64,000 bases of DNA, from the NCBI GenBank assembly GCA_035079385.1, contig JAVHKY010000056.1, forward strand, positions 1,674,001-1,738,000. The letters run 5' to 3'. The notes under the pieces were generated by a model. The model was not told the origin of the DNA. It was given only the letters and a program-made list of their open reading frames with translations, and did no database searches. Positions 12,201-25,548 of this stretch are shown here, piece after piece (within the stretch, counting starts at the first letter, position 1; each line of letters starts with the position of its first letter). Source of the DNA: Aspidiotus rigidus. Taxonomy: Eukaryota; Arthropoda; Insecta; Hemiptera; Diaspididae. The position numbers and the translations under genes were made by a program.

Positions 12201-14503
12201 GCTAATAGGAGAATTAAGTGGTAGCGGAGACGCAGTAGTATTCCGAGTAGTTCTTCCAAGAGCTGCCGCCCTTTGTAGATCGCGTCGTTTAAAGATTTTT
12301 GTGATTTGTTCGTTTTGCTACTCGCGTCAAAAACGATACGAAGGGCGGTTGATTTCTCTGGGTGTATGACAGCTTGATGCGGTATGAAATGTGCATTCGT
12401 TTTTTGGAAGTCGGTTACTGGTTCGAGGATGCCCGCTTCGAGCTGGGCACGGAAAATATCATTGTAAGCCTGCAGAAGAGTTGAATTTTCGGTAAGTCGC
12501 TTGTGTAAAGTTCTGAGGCGACCAAGAGCGAGACCATAATTTGATGGTAATTCGGCGGGATTGATTCTCCAGGGCCATCCTACCTCATACCGATTATTTC
12601 TCAATTCGACCGAATTGTAGAATTGAAGGAGCGCTCTTTCTTCTTCTTCTGCTTTTGTGAGGTAGGCTTCTCGTATTCCTAAAGCGTCGAGTTCGTTTAG
12701 TCGCTCGAAAGCTGCCGTTGTTGTTAATAAAACTTGATAAGATTGTTGTTGGAGAGTTGGTGTAGTTGGTCCGGTGATGATCCAACCGAAGAGTGTTTCT
12801 ACTAGATGGGTATTGTTACCAATCGGAATTTTTGGTTCGTTCGTGAAAAATGAGAAACAGTAATCACTTCCGATGAGTATGGTGGGTTCTTTATCGTTTC
12901 CTTCGTCGGCGAAATTTAGTTGTGCGTATTGTGGGTACTCTTGAAGAAATTGATTGTGGTCGATGCTTCGGATATTTGTAGCAATTTCGGGTGTTGTTTG
13001 GACCGATATGCTGCGATTCAAGGTTGGGAAGTAGATTTGAGTTGTTGCGGTTTTGAATTTTTTCGGCTTCTTGTCGAGGAATCCTTTAACAGAAGCAATT
13101 TGTGGTGAATCTAGCACGAGTTGTAGAAGTTCTACCGCATCTGCTGTTATCAAAGATTCTGGGCAAGCGGAATCGAAAATTAGTCTTGTGTAGCACGAAC
13201 GACCTGTTAGATGATTTTTTACAGTTGTACAGGCAGTTACGTATGATCCCACATTGCGAATCAATAAGTTTGTACTTACTTCTGGTGTTGGCTTGATAAC
13301 ACTAGCTTGGTCATTCTTTTCAGGGAATTTTATCGGACAGAGACTTGAATGATGGTTATGTTTCTGTCTACAGTAGAAGCAAGGTTTTTGGCTTCGGCAT
13401 TTTTCTATACAGTGGCCTTTTGTGATACAGTTGAAACAGAGATGACCTTTTATTTTTTGTTTACGTTCGTTTGCGGTAGAGTACTTTTTACAATCGGTAG
13501 AATAATGGCTATTACTTTTTTCGCAAAAGGCGCAATACATGGCTTTTTCTGTTGGTTTGGAGACTTTTGATGCGGAAGAAGCCAAGAGAGCTGCTGTGGC
13601 TGCCTTTTGAGTACCAGCGATTGATGATGTTCGTTTGAACGTATTTTGAACGATGTTGTTCGTACTTGTTGATGTATCGACACGTTCTCGGACTAAGAGA
13701 TATTTATTTATTCTTTGTTGCAGTTCTTTCAGAGATGGGAGTTCATCGATACAAATTTGTTGAATGAGCGCTGCAGGATATTTTTTCATAACTAGATCTC
13801 GTACTCTAACTTGATTGTATACGTTTTCAGCGTGTGATTGAAGAGCGCATAGCGTGCTCTCAATTTCGATATATTGTGCTCGAAGGCCGGAATTCTGGTT
13901 GCGAACAGGAGGTAAATTTTCGAGTTTATTATATAAAGCTGAGATTACTTGATCGTTGTCTGCATACCACTTATTGAGAGTTTCCCATGCTTTATCGTAG
14001 TTTTCATCGATGATTTGGGTTCCGTTCAATAATGATGCTGGTTCGCCTTCGAGGTGTTGTATGAGAAAATAGAGTTTCTCCGCTTTCGTCATCGAATATC
14101 GTGCAGTTGTCGCGTGGAAAGCTGTGGTAAATGCGGTGTATTTTGTAATGTCACCTGCGAATTTTGATAACTGTAACGGCGGAGTTTTCTTCTTTTCGGT
14201 AGATGCTGGTGTTTCTATTGTTGTTGGGCGATCTTTGACGATGTCTTGGAGATCGATAATCAGGTCGTTTGCGGTGTCCAACGTTGGTAGTGCATTAGCG
14301 TAATTATAAGTTGCGTTTTTCGAGGTTGACCGGCATTTTTCGAGATTCTGTTTTCGGAATGTTATTTTTCCGAGAAATTTACGAGCTTGAGATTCGCATA
14401 TTGGATTGTCAGAATCACAAAGAAGTTTTTCGGTGGTCTCCGTAATAGATTGCAGCGCTTGAAGAGCGTGCTCGAATTCGAGGGAGGCCAAAGCGGTGGT
14501 CAT
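9254..14503 (-). CDS. BEL/Pao gag-pol polyprotein (1749 aa)
   Basis: Encodes all proteins for copying and inserting the retrotransposon. Order of domains: a Gag with a DUF1759-like region (about 90-290); Cys/His knuckles (about 323-390: CAFCEKSNSHYSTDC, CFNCITKGHCIEKC, CFYCRQKHNHHSSLC); an aspartic protease with FDSACPESLI near 446, where DSG is usual; RT with LLADLEKAYHQ near 769 and IYCDNLVTG near 849; RNase H (HVLADASARGLGF near 1011); integrase with an H2C2 finger (about 1328-1365) and DDE residues in GVDTAGP, YYSDCAPQF and GIYERL (about 1395-1492); and a C-terminal DUF5641-like domain (about 1615-1670). The start lies 88 nt after the 5' LTR. There are no stops or frameshifts. The RT active site reads YCDN rather than YVDD, which may abolish or reduce activity or be a lineage variant; I cannot tell which. 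Confidence 0.95.
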   Translation of the reverse strand: MTTALASLEFEHALQALQSITETTEKLLCDSDNPICESQARKFLGKITFRKQNLEKCRSTSKNATYNYANALPTLDTANDLIIDLQDIVKDRPTTIETPASTEKKKTPPLQLSKFAGDITKYTAFTTAFHATTARYSMTKAEKLYFLIQHLEGEPASLLNGTQIIDENYDKAWETLNKWYADNDQVISALYNKLENLPPVRNQNSGLRAQYIEIESTLCALQSHAENVYNQVRVRDLVMKKYPAALIQQICIDELPSLKELQQRINKYLLVRERVDTSTSTNNIVQNTFKRTSSIAGTQKAATAALLASSASKVSKPTEKAMYCAFCEKSNSHYSTDCKKYSTANERKQKIKGHLCFNCITKGHCIEKCRSQKPCFYCRQKHNHHSSLCPIKFPEKNDQASVIKPTPEVSTNLLIRNVGSYVTACTTVKNHLTGRSCYTRLIFDSACPESLITADAVELLQLVLDSPQIASVKGFLDKKPKKFKTATTQIYFPTLNRSISVQTTPEIATNIRSIDHNQFLQEYPQYAQLNFADEGNDKEPTILIGSDYCFSFFTNEPKIPIGNNTHLVETLFGWIITGPTTPTLQQQSYQVLLTTTAAFERLNELDALGIREAYLTKAEEEERALLQFYNSVELRNNRYEVGWPWRINPAELPSNYGLALGRLRTLHKRLTENSTLLQAYNDIFRAQLEAGILEPVTDFQKTNAHFIPHQAVIHPEKSTALRIVFDASSKTNKSQKSLNDAIYKGRQLLEELLGILLRLRYHLILLLADLEKAYHQISLKSTDRDYVRCLWLHDINLPPTEENIRQYRFTRIAFGVNASSFILAATLLYHLEHNKNEFTEKLKRDIYCDNLVTGTNTPEEAIRLVNTAISSFSLCSMNLRLWTTSSEQVRNAISPEKRETKSEISLLGLKYDSKRDKISIAKPKLLEGTPTLRLILKNTSRVFDPLGLVAPVVLRGKLLLQTIHQHNYEWDDELPQNLQNEWESIQSDFTRIPSIEITRFIETNSSTTLHVLADASARGLGFAIYQRTEINNEVITHLIFAKARVTPSKKLSIPRLELLAASLAIRGLEFVLKHVGNTSQNKITLWCDSKCTIARIYSTKIFPTFEEHRLREIRKTPNIIYRYIPSELNTADYASRGLSLDELIASPWLKGPDFLQLSPDKWPSFNITDFVNYDLNQNNENITNHTAVLPLLSQRKCFYKILLEHYSSFSKLIRATTYWIKFIAQKVPKFSDRLASPPDNLHYAAIQLWIRHTQQTNFPDLIHDLKNKKKNKLIVGLRIFRDTEDILRSAGRWKHAPVSTDERTPILLPKAKESKFVELLILHYHEMNFHTGTTHTLTAVRKRYWILQARRSVYYVLKTCNRCKRFTARPYSQPTVSDIPEFRFRPHTTLFSTVGVDTAGPLIIQGEKRYILLVTCLTSRAISLETLMSLETVAVQLALRRFKARRTSPELYYSDCAPQFETIEVLAKELSEQPIRWKYAPPGASWMAGIYERLVSPIKQALHRTFHGKSLSFDQFQTAVLEIETTINSRPLTYTGSENDPTPLTPNDLLQIKFQKDEKDPSPSNTDSTSRKKLILITKQAQSLLDTFWRIWITTYLQELRDKQKRDDYKFKKNTSQQNPAVGDVVLLSDALRKRNTWPLGCITELHTSDDGQIRSATVRIANGHHLHRPIQALYPLEINDHDPENLFETDQQLSQAVNPQQSQQTSPSDDEIIDIEVEEISSVGDDFEIDSIELEIHDKNELNIPTTQ

Positions 14504-14577
14504 AATTTACACGTGTTGTAATTTACAAAAAGTAATAAATTTGGAAAAATTAAACTGTTTTACCCGTTGTTCGTTAT

Positions 14578-14591
14578 ACGCACTGCTACCA
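14578..14591 (-). other. tRNA primer-binding site of the BEL/Pao element
   Basis: On the coding strand TGGTAGCAGTGCGT starts at the base immediately after the 5' LTR. The leading TGG pairs with a tRNA 3' CCA end. I could not assign the tRNA. Confidence 0.7.
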
Positions 14592-14867
14592 TGTCGCGGG
14601 ATTCGGCGAATTATTAATTTAAAATAATAAAAACAACGAAACCACGTATTGGGAGTTGGAAAAAGATATTTTATTTTGGAGGTTTTTTAAGAACCAAAAG
14701 TGTGTAATACGAATAGTACAATTTTAGTTACGAATAGTACAATTTTAGTTACGTAAGACGGCGCACGAGGTATTTTCTGCTTCGTGAGAGTAGGTGACAG
14801 CGTGAGGGGAAGAGAGAAGATAACGTGACGTTACTTGATCGCGCTCTCGCGGATCGTGTCCGCGACA
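14592..14867 (-). repeat. BEL/Pao 5' LTR (276 bp)
   Basis: Same termini as the 3' LTR. Carries a tandem duplication of the 21-bp unit ACGAATAGTACAATTTTAGT(T), which accounts for the length difference. It should contain the promoter of the element, but I cannot place a TATA box or start site with confidence. Confidence 0.93.
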
Positions 14868-14872
14868 GCTTC

Positions 14873-15977
14873 TACCAAATAAAAAAGAGAGGCAGTTGGC
14901 TCAAAATAATAAGAAAACAAGGTAGAATATGAATTCCCGCAAAATGGCCGGGAATTCCCAGTCCAAAATTTAATTCCCGGGAACGTCTGAACGCTGAATA
15001 ATTGTAATATCGATAACAAGTATGGGTACTTTGACTCACTATCGCACACTGTTAACAACACTGTGATGTCACCGGGGAATCGGTCCATTAGGAGAATGCA
15101 GTTCATGATATTGCCCAGAGAAGGCTATAGGACGTCGACTCTGACGGCGCTGATCGTCCTTCTACAGTTACAACTATTTGTACAACAGAAAATGTAAACA
15201 AGCGCGGGAAGTGGTTTTAAGTTTTGAGGGAAGTGTTTAAATTTGTGCGACTACTTTTAGGTATTTTCCGTATTTTTCATCAATTCCCATATCATAATAA
15301 TACACCGGGAAAAATCCGATCACTATTTATTGATGTCCAAAATTGGAAAATTGGAAAGGAACCAGGAAATTATTTAAGAGTCTAGAAGTTCAGCTTAGAG
15401 ACATCAATGCAGCACTGAAGGATCAAAAGTCTAGTTCGTTCAATTTTGTGAACAAAATTTTGATGGTTCCCTCAATGAAGTGCTCACAGATTTTAATTCT
15501 ATTGATATAATCATCATAAATTTATATAATAGACTTGATTTGAGGAAAAAAAATCGATGGAGCACCATAACTACTCAATAGTCAATATTGATAAAAAATT
15601 TTGATCGTCTTATCCACAGTGCGGCCTTACGTAATGATGAAATTTATCACCATAATCAAAATTTTGAAAAATTCCTAAAAATTGAAATAGAAACTTTTGT
15701 CTTACCGCGCTGTTGTGTGAAAAGAATACCTGGAGTCGGATACTTTTCTTAGTGACATTTACAATTTTAGAGATTGAAAGAATTTTTTTACTCACTTGAA
15801 ATGACAGGAGAGCCTAACATGTCTCCACCTTCAAAAGCTTGAAGCACCAAATCAAGCCCCCCCCCCCAGAGTCGACAGCGACAAAAAATACCTATTTGTA
15901 ATTTTCTTTTTGTTTTTGTGAAATCTACTACACTTGTTTGAAATAGCGAATAAGTTATTTCTAACACTCATAAAGAT
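14873..15977. other. Intergenic stretch between the BEL element and the fray 3' end
   Basis: No gene seen. The segment 14935-15000 (AATTCCCGGGAAC-type motifs) resembles the arms of the 7153-8439 element, so the BEL element probably landed in or next to repeats. The segment near 15190-15235 (AAGCGCGGGAAGTGGTTTTA) is related to one arm of the foldback at 39047-39187. Confidence 0.45.
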
Positions 15978-15983
15978 TTTATT
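15978..15983 (-). terminator. Putative poly(A) signal of fray
   Basis: AATAAA on the minus strand, about 90 bases downstream of the fray stop codon. Confidence 0.5.
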
Positions 15984-16069
15984 TTTTTCAATTTCAATCT
16001 ATTGTGTACAATCAACACACAAATATTATACTATCAAAAATACAATATTCAATCTCCTTAGCATGAAAT

Positions 16070-19295
<3,226 letters not shown>

Positions 19296-19845
19296 ATCCT
19301 GATGAGAAGGAGGAGCGATTTTGAAGAAGGTAAAAAGTATCACACAGATAAGATTTAGTCACCGGATTCAAGAAATTAGCGACACTCAGCGATTCGAGAC
19401 ATAATGGACGTACGAATTGTGAACAATTTCATGGAGTACATACGATTCTTCTTAGATTCTTCCTTCAAATTGAAATGCAGGGTAAATGTAAGCAGATCAC
19501 TACATTCATTGCTGACATAAACTCAAGGCATCATCGTAATCGTTCATAGTCGAAATAATCACCAAAAAACAAGCCCGGTCAGAAGAATATTGGGCCTTTC
19601 AAGTTTGCAAATGAATTACAATTATTTTCTTGATTGATTTCAGTTGTTTGTCGATGACCTCATCTGATCCTGCCAGAGTATCTACAATATAAATCCTGCG
19701 AGACGAAGGTTTTCTTTTCTTCGTGTTGAAAAAACAGAGTATTTCTTTCACACCGCCCTTCCTCCTCATCTGCCATAATCGTCAGTAATTATTCCGTGAC
19801 TCCAACTCCATCTCGTGAGTCTTGTTTACAGTATTGACAACCTTC
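19296..19845. other. 5' flank of fray
   Basis: Expected to contain the 5'UTR exon(s) and promoter of fray, inferred from the splice acceptor just upstream of its ATG. No specific element could be recognised. Confidence 0.35.
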
Positions 19846-19981
19846 CTGCCGTGCAAAAATAATGTTTGACGAACGTGCAGGAATTGAATTTCGCAAAAAG
19901 GTTGTTGAAACACGAGTGATGTAGGACCATTCTTCCTTATTGTAGACACTGCACGTTCGTCAAACTTTATTTGCACGGCAG
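19846..19981. mobile_element. Small palindromic MITE upstream of fray (136 bp)
   Basis: CTGCCGTGCAAAAATAATGT and TTGACGAACGTGCA on the left are mirrored by TGCACGTTCGTCAA and TTTATTTGCACGGCAG on the right. No certain target duplication. Confidence 0.65.
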
Positions 19982-21405
19982 CTTTACGTGAATACCTGAA
20001 AAATCACGATCAACAGAATATTATTTATTTTCGCCTGCTGTAGTCCATGTCATCAGCCTTATTCTCAGGATCATCGTTTTGGGCAGACCCGCGCTTGGCA
20101 TATCAGTGACATCATCATATTGTGGGTTGGTTGGAAACCAACCTCTATCCTTTGACTATATAGTCTCTATCCATAGAAGCCATGGTATTCTTTCAATGCT
20201 AAACCGAGCTAAGCTGAACCGAGTTCTGTAAAAGCCGGCCAAGCGATACAAGTAGATGAGACATGTATGTTCTGGCGCACTCAACTTTTTTCTACAGCAC
20301 AACCAAGTTTTTCATCGTTTTTGAACACTTCCATTAATCCTAAAAATCAATTTATTTCATTCATTTCTCTTGCTCAGAGCACATTTTTTCCATTTTTCAA
20401 CCTCTTTTAAAATTCTTGAAATCTTCCAATTTGTGAATATTTAGCTGTTTTTAAAACAAATACGAAAGGATTCCTTCTGGCGCAGTCAAGCGCAGTCACT
20501 AGTTTTTTGCAATTTTCTAGGTTTTTGAAGACAGTTTTAGAAATAAGAAAATTGAGAAAAAGTGGAGATTTTGTAGGATTTTATTAAAATTTGAAGTCGT
20601 ATTCCTTCTGATGTAGTCAAGCGCAGTCACAATTTTTTTACATTTTTCGCTCATTTTCCAGTAGTTTAATTGAAATTTGAGGGATAAACTTGTTGTGTGT
20701 ATGAGAAGCTTTAAATTACCTACTTGAAACATATGACTAGAGTGACAGATTTGTCACTCTATAAGACTAATGTGTATGAGAGAGACACGCTAGACAAAAA
20801 TTACCAATCAATTGTATAAGTTTACAAGAAAAATAAGATTTGACCTCATAAAACTAAACAGCAGGTACTAGAGTGATGGATTTGTCGCTCCATAAGACTA
20901 ATGTATATTAAATCTAGTGAACAATTTGTCGCTTTATCTGTACATACAGTAAGCTTCATAATCGGTACCGCTCTACATATGCTATAGAGTCACAAATGGC
21001 ATCACCATGACGCCAAATGTGAGACTAACGGCCTTCCCAGAACCCGTCGTCTGTGTGGAGCACTACATTGTGTCTCTATACACTCATTATAATATCCCTT
21101 CCTTCATCTTACTCGACTCATTGTTTACAGCATCCACATGGACCAAAAAATAACAAACCTCCTTTTTCAATGGCACGCTGCCTTTTTTGTCAGTTTACTG
21201 TCAACTTGCGCCTTGTACCGTTCATCGCCTCGTGCCGTTTATCTGCCTTTAACTGTAAAACCGTCCATTTGTCTATATAGGTACTCGTGTGAAATACAAT
21301 TTTTTGTATATATAAAAACTTTATTTGTTATTTATCCGCCTCTACCCAATTCCAGCTCGGAACAGCCCGCTGTCTCCCTCCGGCCAGGAGCTTGTTTGAT
21401 GGTTG

Positions 21406-23940
21406 ATAATAATAATAATCGCTTGTGTGTCGCATGTGCAGCACCGCCCGTCATCCATAATGGAGTAGGTGCGGGTTGCCTATGCATTTAATATTGTTTC
21501 CTCCAACACCGGAATCGACCCTTTCGGGTATAACTTCAGTGAAGGAGGAATCTCCTACACGAACCCCCTCTTCTACTCGGCAACTGCCAAGTTGCTTTGG
21601 CAACCGCCAAGCTACGATGCCCCCTGGCACGCACAAAAAAGAAACAGCACTAGAGAACACTCACATCACAAAAACGACACTATCACATCACATCAGGCCT
21701 AATAAGTCGCTGTTGCGTGAATCTCACTGTATGGTGCTCGTTAGACATATTTGTATGAACAGTGAACGTACCGTAGTAAGGAATAGCGGACGCGGAGCAA
21801 CCATATAAACGCGAGATTCTTTCTCGTCCCGCTCACGCCTCCACGCCTCACACTCAAATAAGGTGTGTTGTGGTCCATCATCCCGCCCTTGGTTACAGTG
21901 CGAACACGTTGCCTGCTCAACTTTCCTTAACTTCTCGTGAAGGTACTTGTTGAAGCAGCCATGGCCGCTTAACACCTGCGTCAGGTGAAAGTTCAGCTGA
22001 CCATGGTGTTGGTTCATCCACTCATCAAGGTCGCGTATTAGCACACGGGTTGTCCATGTACCCAGCTCACTCTGGGCAATTCTTTCTTTCCACTTTACAA
22101 GCAAGGAGCGCCTGGCCTCCTGCTTGACCCGTAAAGCTTCTCGGTTGGTCGTCGTTCTCTTCTTTGCTTCCAACACCACCGCTCTCTCCTCAGCAAGGAG
22201 CTCGATTGGTGGTGAACGTGCTAATACACAAAGAGCCTCCGTCGAGACAGTGCGGTAGGCACTAACACACCTCAGCGCAGCTCTTTGTTGGATCTTTACC
22301 ATCTCTCTTCTTCGGTATGGTATCTTCATGCAGTCGGCCAATACTGGCGTACCATATAGGAGGATCGACAAGGCGGTGCTTATCATGATCCTTCTCCTTG
22401 CTTCGCTTGGTCCTCTCAGGTTCCTCATAAGGCGGCTTAGGTATCCAACTACCTGGCCCGCCTTTTCCGCTGCCATCAGGAAATGGTGCCTGAAGCTCAG
22501 CGTTGAGTCAAACCAGATGCCCAGGTATTTCATTTGCTTCTTGGTTTCAATTTCCACACTTCGCAGGCGAAAGGTGGGTAGCTTGAACTTCCGACGGGTC
22601 GTGAATAAAATGGCCTCCGTCTTACTTGCTGCTAGTTCAAGTCCAGCCGACTCGATCCAACGCGTCACATCCTCTAGGGCCCGGTTTACCCTGCTCTCCA
22701 CCGCTACAGTTGTTTCGGCAGTGCATACCACCAGGGTGTCATTCGCATAGCAGATAAGCTTAACCCCCGGTGGGAGCTTCACCTTAAAGATTCCGTTAAA
22801 TGTGACGCACCACAAAAGCGGCCCAAGGACCGACCCCTGCGGCACCCCACAAGTAACAGGGCGCTTTACTGTACCAGCAGATGTCTCTGCTTGGATTTCA
22901 CGGCAGCTAAGATAGCTGCTGATCATCCTGAGCAGGTATGCGGGCACTCCTGCGTTCACAAGAGCTTCCAATATCATCTTCCATGGAATTGAATTGAACG
23001 CATTTCTTATGTCGAGGCTGACGGCTGCGCAAAACTGGCGCATATCAATCGCTGACTTGGCTATCCTCTTCAGCCGGATCCCAGCATCTGATGTGCAGCG
23101 TCCAGTTTGAAAACCGTACTGGCTATCAGAGATTATATCTCTTTCCTTCAGATAGCTCTCCAAACGATTGGCTATCACTCTTTCTAGAAGTTTCCCAACA
23201 TTGTCTAGCAGACAAAGTGGACGATAAGAGGATGGTAGACCAGGTGGTTTATCCTTCTTATCGATCAACGCTAGCCTGGCTTTCTTCCATCTCACAGGGA
23301 ACAGTCCCCCAACAATTGCCGCATTGAATGTATCAACAAGCAGTGCTGGGTCAACTGAATGTATGGCGCTCCAGACTCGATTTGGAATCTCATCCGGGCC
23401 TGGAGCCTTCCAATACTTACCCCGCAGTCTATTGACTGCTGCATCAACCTCCTCGGTGCCTAGGAGGGATATACCATCCTCTTCTACTATTGGTAGCGTT
23501 ACCATTGGTGGTGGCTGCTGTGGGAACAAGCCATCAATGATTTGACCCACAACATCCGGCTCCATTCGGCTCATTGCTGAGAGGCCTTTGAGCTTCTTCA
23601 GCACTAGCTTATAAGGCTTTCCAAATGGGTCGTCATCTGCCATCTCACATAGCTCTCGCCATGCAGCACTCTTGCTGTCCTTGATGGCCTTCTTCAGCCT
23701 TTTGCGAGCCAGCTGGTATTCGGGTGCAACCGCCCGCGCCCCTTCGCGGCCACTACTACGCTGGTATATCCGGCGCTGACGGTTGCACTCTTTTCTCAAA
23801 TCGGCAATCTTGTTGGTCCACCAGTAAACAGCCCTCCTCTTCTTTGGTGGACCTTGCCTGGGCATGGCTACATCGCAAGCTTTGGTGACAGTCTTGATCA
23901 TCCTCTCTGCTGCCACCTCCGCATTGCCTTCTTGCTCTTC
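21406..23940 (-). mobile_element. 5'-truncated R1-clade non-LTR retrotransposon
   Basis: Covers the RT region, C-terminal zinc motif and 3'UTR, and ends in a short (ATT)n tail at 21406-21419. The 3'UTR (21420-21650) matches 54690-54900, where a second copy lies on the other strand with the same ATT tail. The 5' end stops exactly where the long (AAT)n array begins, so endonuclease and 5'UTR are missing. Compared with the 54-kb copy, the last ~70 codons and the start of the 3'UTR are replaced by unrelated sequence (about 21660-21830). Confidence 0.85.
21724..23916 (-). pseudogene. R1-clade LINE ORF2 fragment (reverse transcriptase), inactive
   Basis: 730 codons without a stop. Linker motif VYWWTNKIADLRKECNRQRR (residues about 30-49) follows the missing endonuclease. 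RT motifs: SSYRPLCLLDNVGKLLERVI, YGFQTGRCTSDA, SLDIRNAFNSIPW, GVPQGSVLGPLLW (about 360) and ICYANDTLVV (about 389), where the first Asp of YADD is Asn. GLELAASKTEAILF follows. A C-terminal zinc-type motif CSHC...H....C ([19 protein letters not shown]) precedes a foreign C-terminus. Truncation, active-site change and altered tail together indicate a dead copy, although the frame is still open, so it is fairly young. Confidence 0.85.
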
Positions 23941-24645
<705 letters not shown>

Positions 24646-25025
24646 TAAGAATACAATTTTTTCCTTATTAATAATAGGATTTTTATAGAATATTGTAAGT
24701 GATGATGATGTACATTGTTATTTTGGCAATCGTTGTTCCGTCGTATTAGACTTCTACGCTTCTTTGTAGGATTTTTAAAACTCAATGAAAAAATGAGTGA
24801 AATTAGACTCTGCGCTTCTTTTTAGAATTATTACTTTGAAAATCACTTTAAAAATAAAAGAAATTGATTCCTAAGCTTCTTTTTGAGATTTTTTAAAGTT
24901 GAATGAAAAATTGAAAAAATTAACCCCCGTGACCCCCACAATTGATTTTTTTTAGGATTATTTGAGTGTTGAAAAAACTATGAAAAACCCGGTTGCGCTG
25001 CCGAAAAAGTTAAGTGCGCCAGAAC

Positions 25026-25329
25026 CAGGGATGCGCAGCTAAAGCCGTTATTGGCTTAAGTTTAAGCTTAAGCTCTTGTTTTGACCATTTCTAAGAAACC
25101 TAAAAGACAGTCAATGAATTTTGAGACATCAGCTTTTCAGCCAATAGCCAGTCATTAGAAAGTACTGATTGGTTGCAGGTAAAATTAAGCTATTATAATT
25201 AAGTTTAAGTTTTAAGCTATTATTTTAACTCATTTTGAAAAAGCTAAAATCCAGCTAATGAATTTATTGGTATTAGCTGTCAGCCAAAAGCTGAAGTTTA
25301 AGTCAATGCTGATTGGCTGCGCATCCCTG
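25026..25329. mobile_element. hAT-like MITE, 304 bp
   Basis: TIRs CAGGGATGCGCAGC and GCTGCGCATCCCTG. Flanks carry CCAGAAC on both sides (25019-25025 and 25335-25341), but the right copy is offset by five bases, so the target duplication is imperfect. The interior consists largely of TTAAGCTTAAG-like simple repeats. It is inserted at the right end of the 20.27-25.03 kb element. Confidence 0.7.
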
Positions 25330-25548
25330 CATGTCCAGAACATGTCCTCTCTACTGATACGACAATATTTTGGAGGAATATATTTTGTGTATTCGTACGA
25401 TAGACCTTATTTTATAGATTGTTGTCATGTCGCTTGGCCGACTTTTACAGGACTCGGTTCAGCTAATCGAACAATTTTCCCTTATCAGTATCCTACAAAA
25501 AAAAATAATAATAATAACAGTAATGAAAAATAGACCGGAAAAAGTAAA

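Larger units (their letters stand above)
8625..14867 (-). mobile_element. Full-length BEL/Pao LTR retrotransposon
   Basis: Two LTRs (8625-8879 and 14592-14867) begin TGTCGCGG and end CCGCGACA. A primer-binding site directly follows the 5' LTR, one long gag-pol ORF lies between, and a 5-bp target duplication GCTTC flanks the element (8620-8624 and 14868-14872). LTRs differ by about two substitutions and one 21-bp tandem duplication, so insertion is recent. Restoring the target gives ...ATTCTGCTTCTACCAAAT. The element is transcribed leftwards. Confidence 0.95.

Noticed and set aside
11145..13683. Several antisense and out-of-frame reading frames of 60-95 codons
   Set aside because: Shadows of the BEL/Pao polyprotein on the opposite strand or in other frames.
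22328..23545. Plus-strand frames up to 140 codons
   Set aside because: Antisense shadows of the R1-clade RT; composition and lack of domains fit this.
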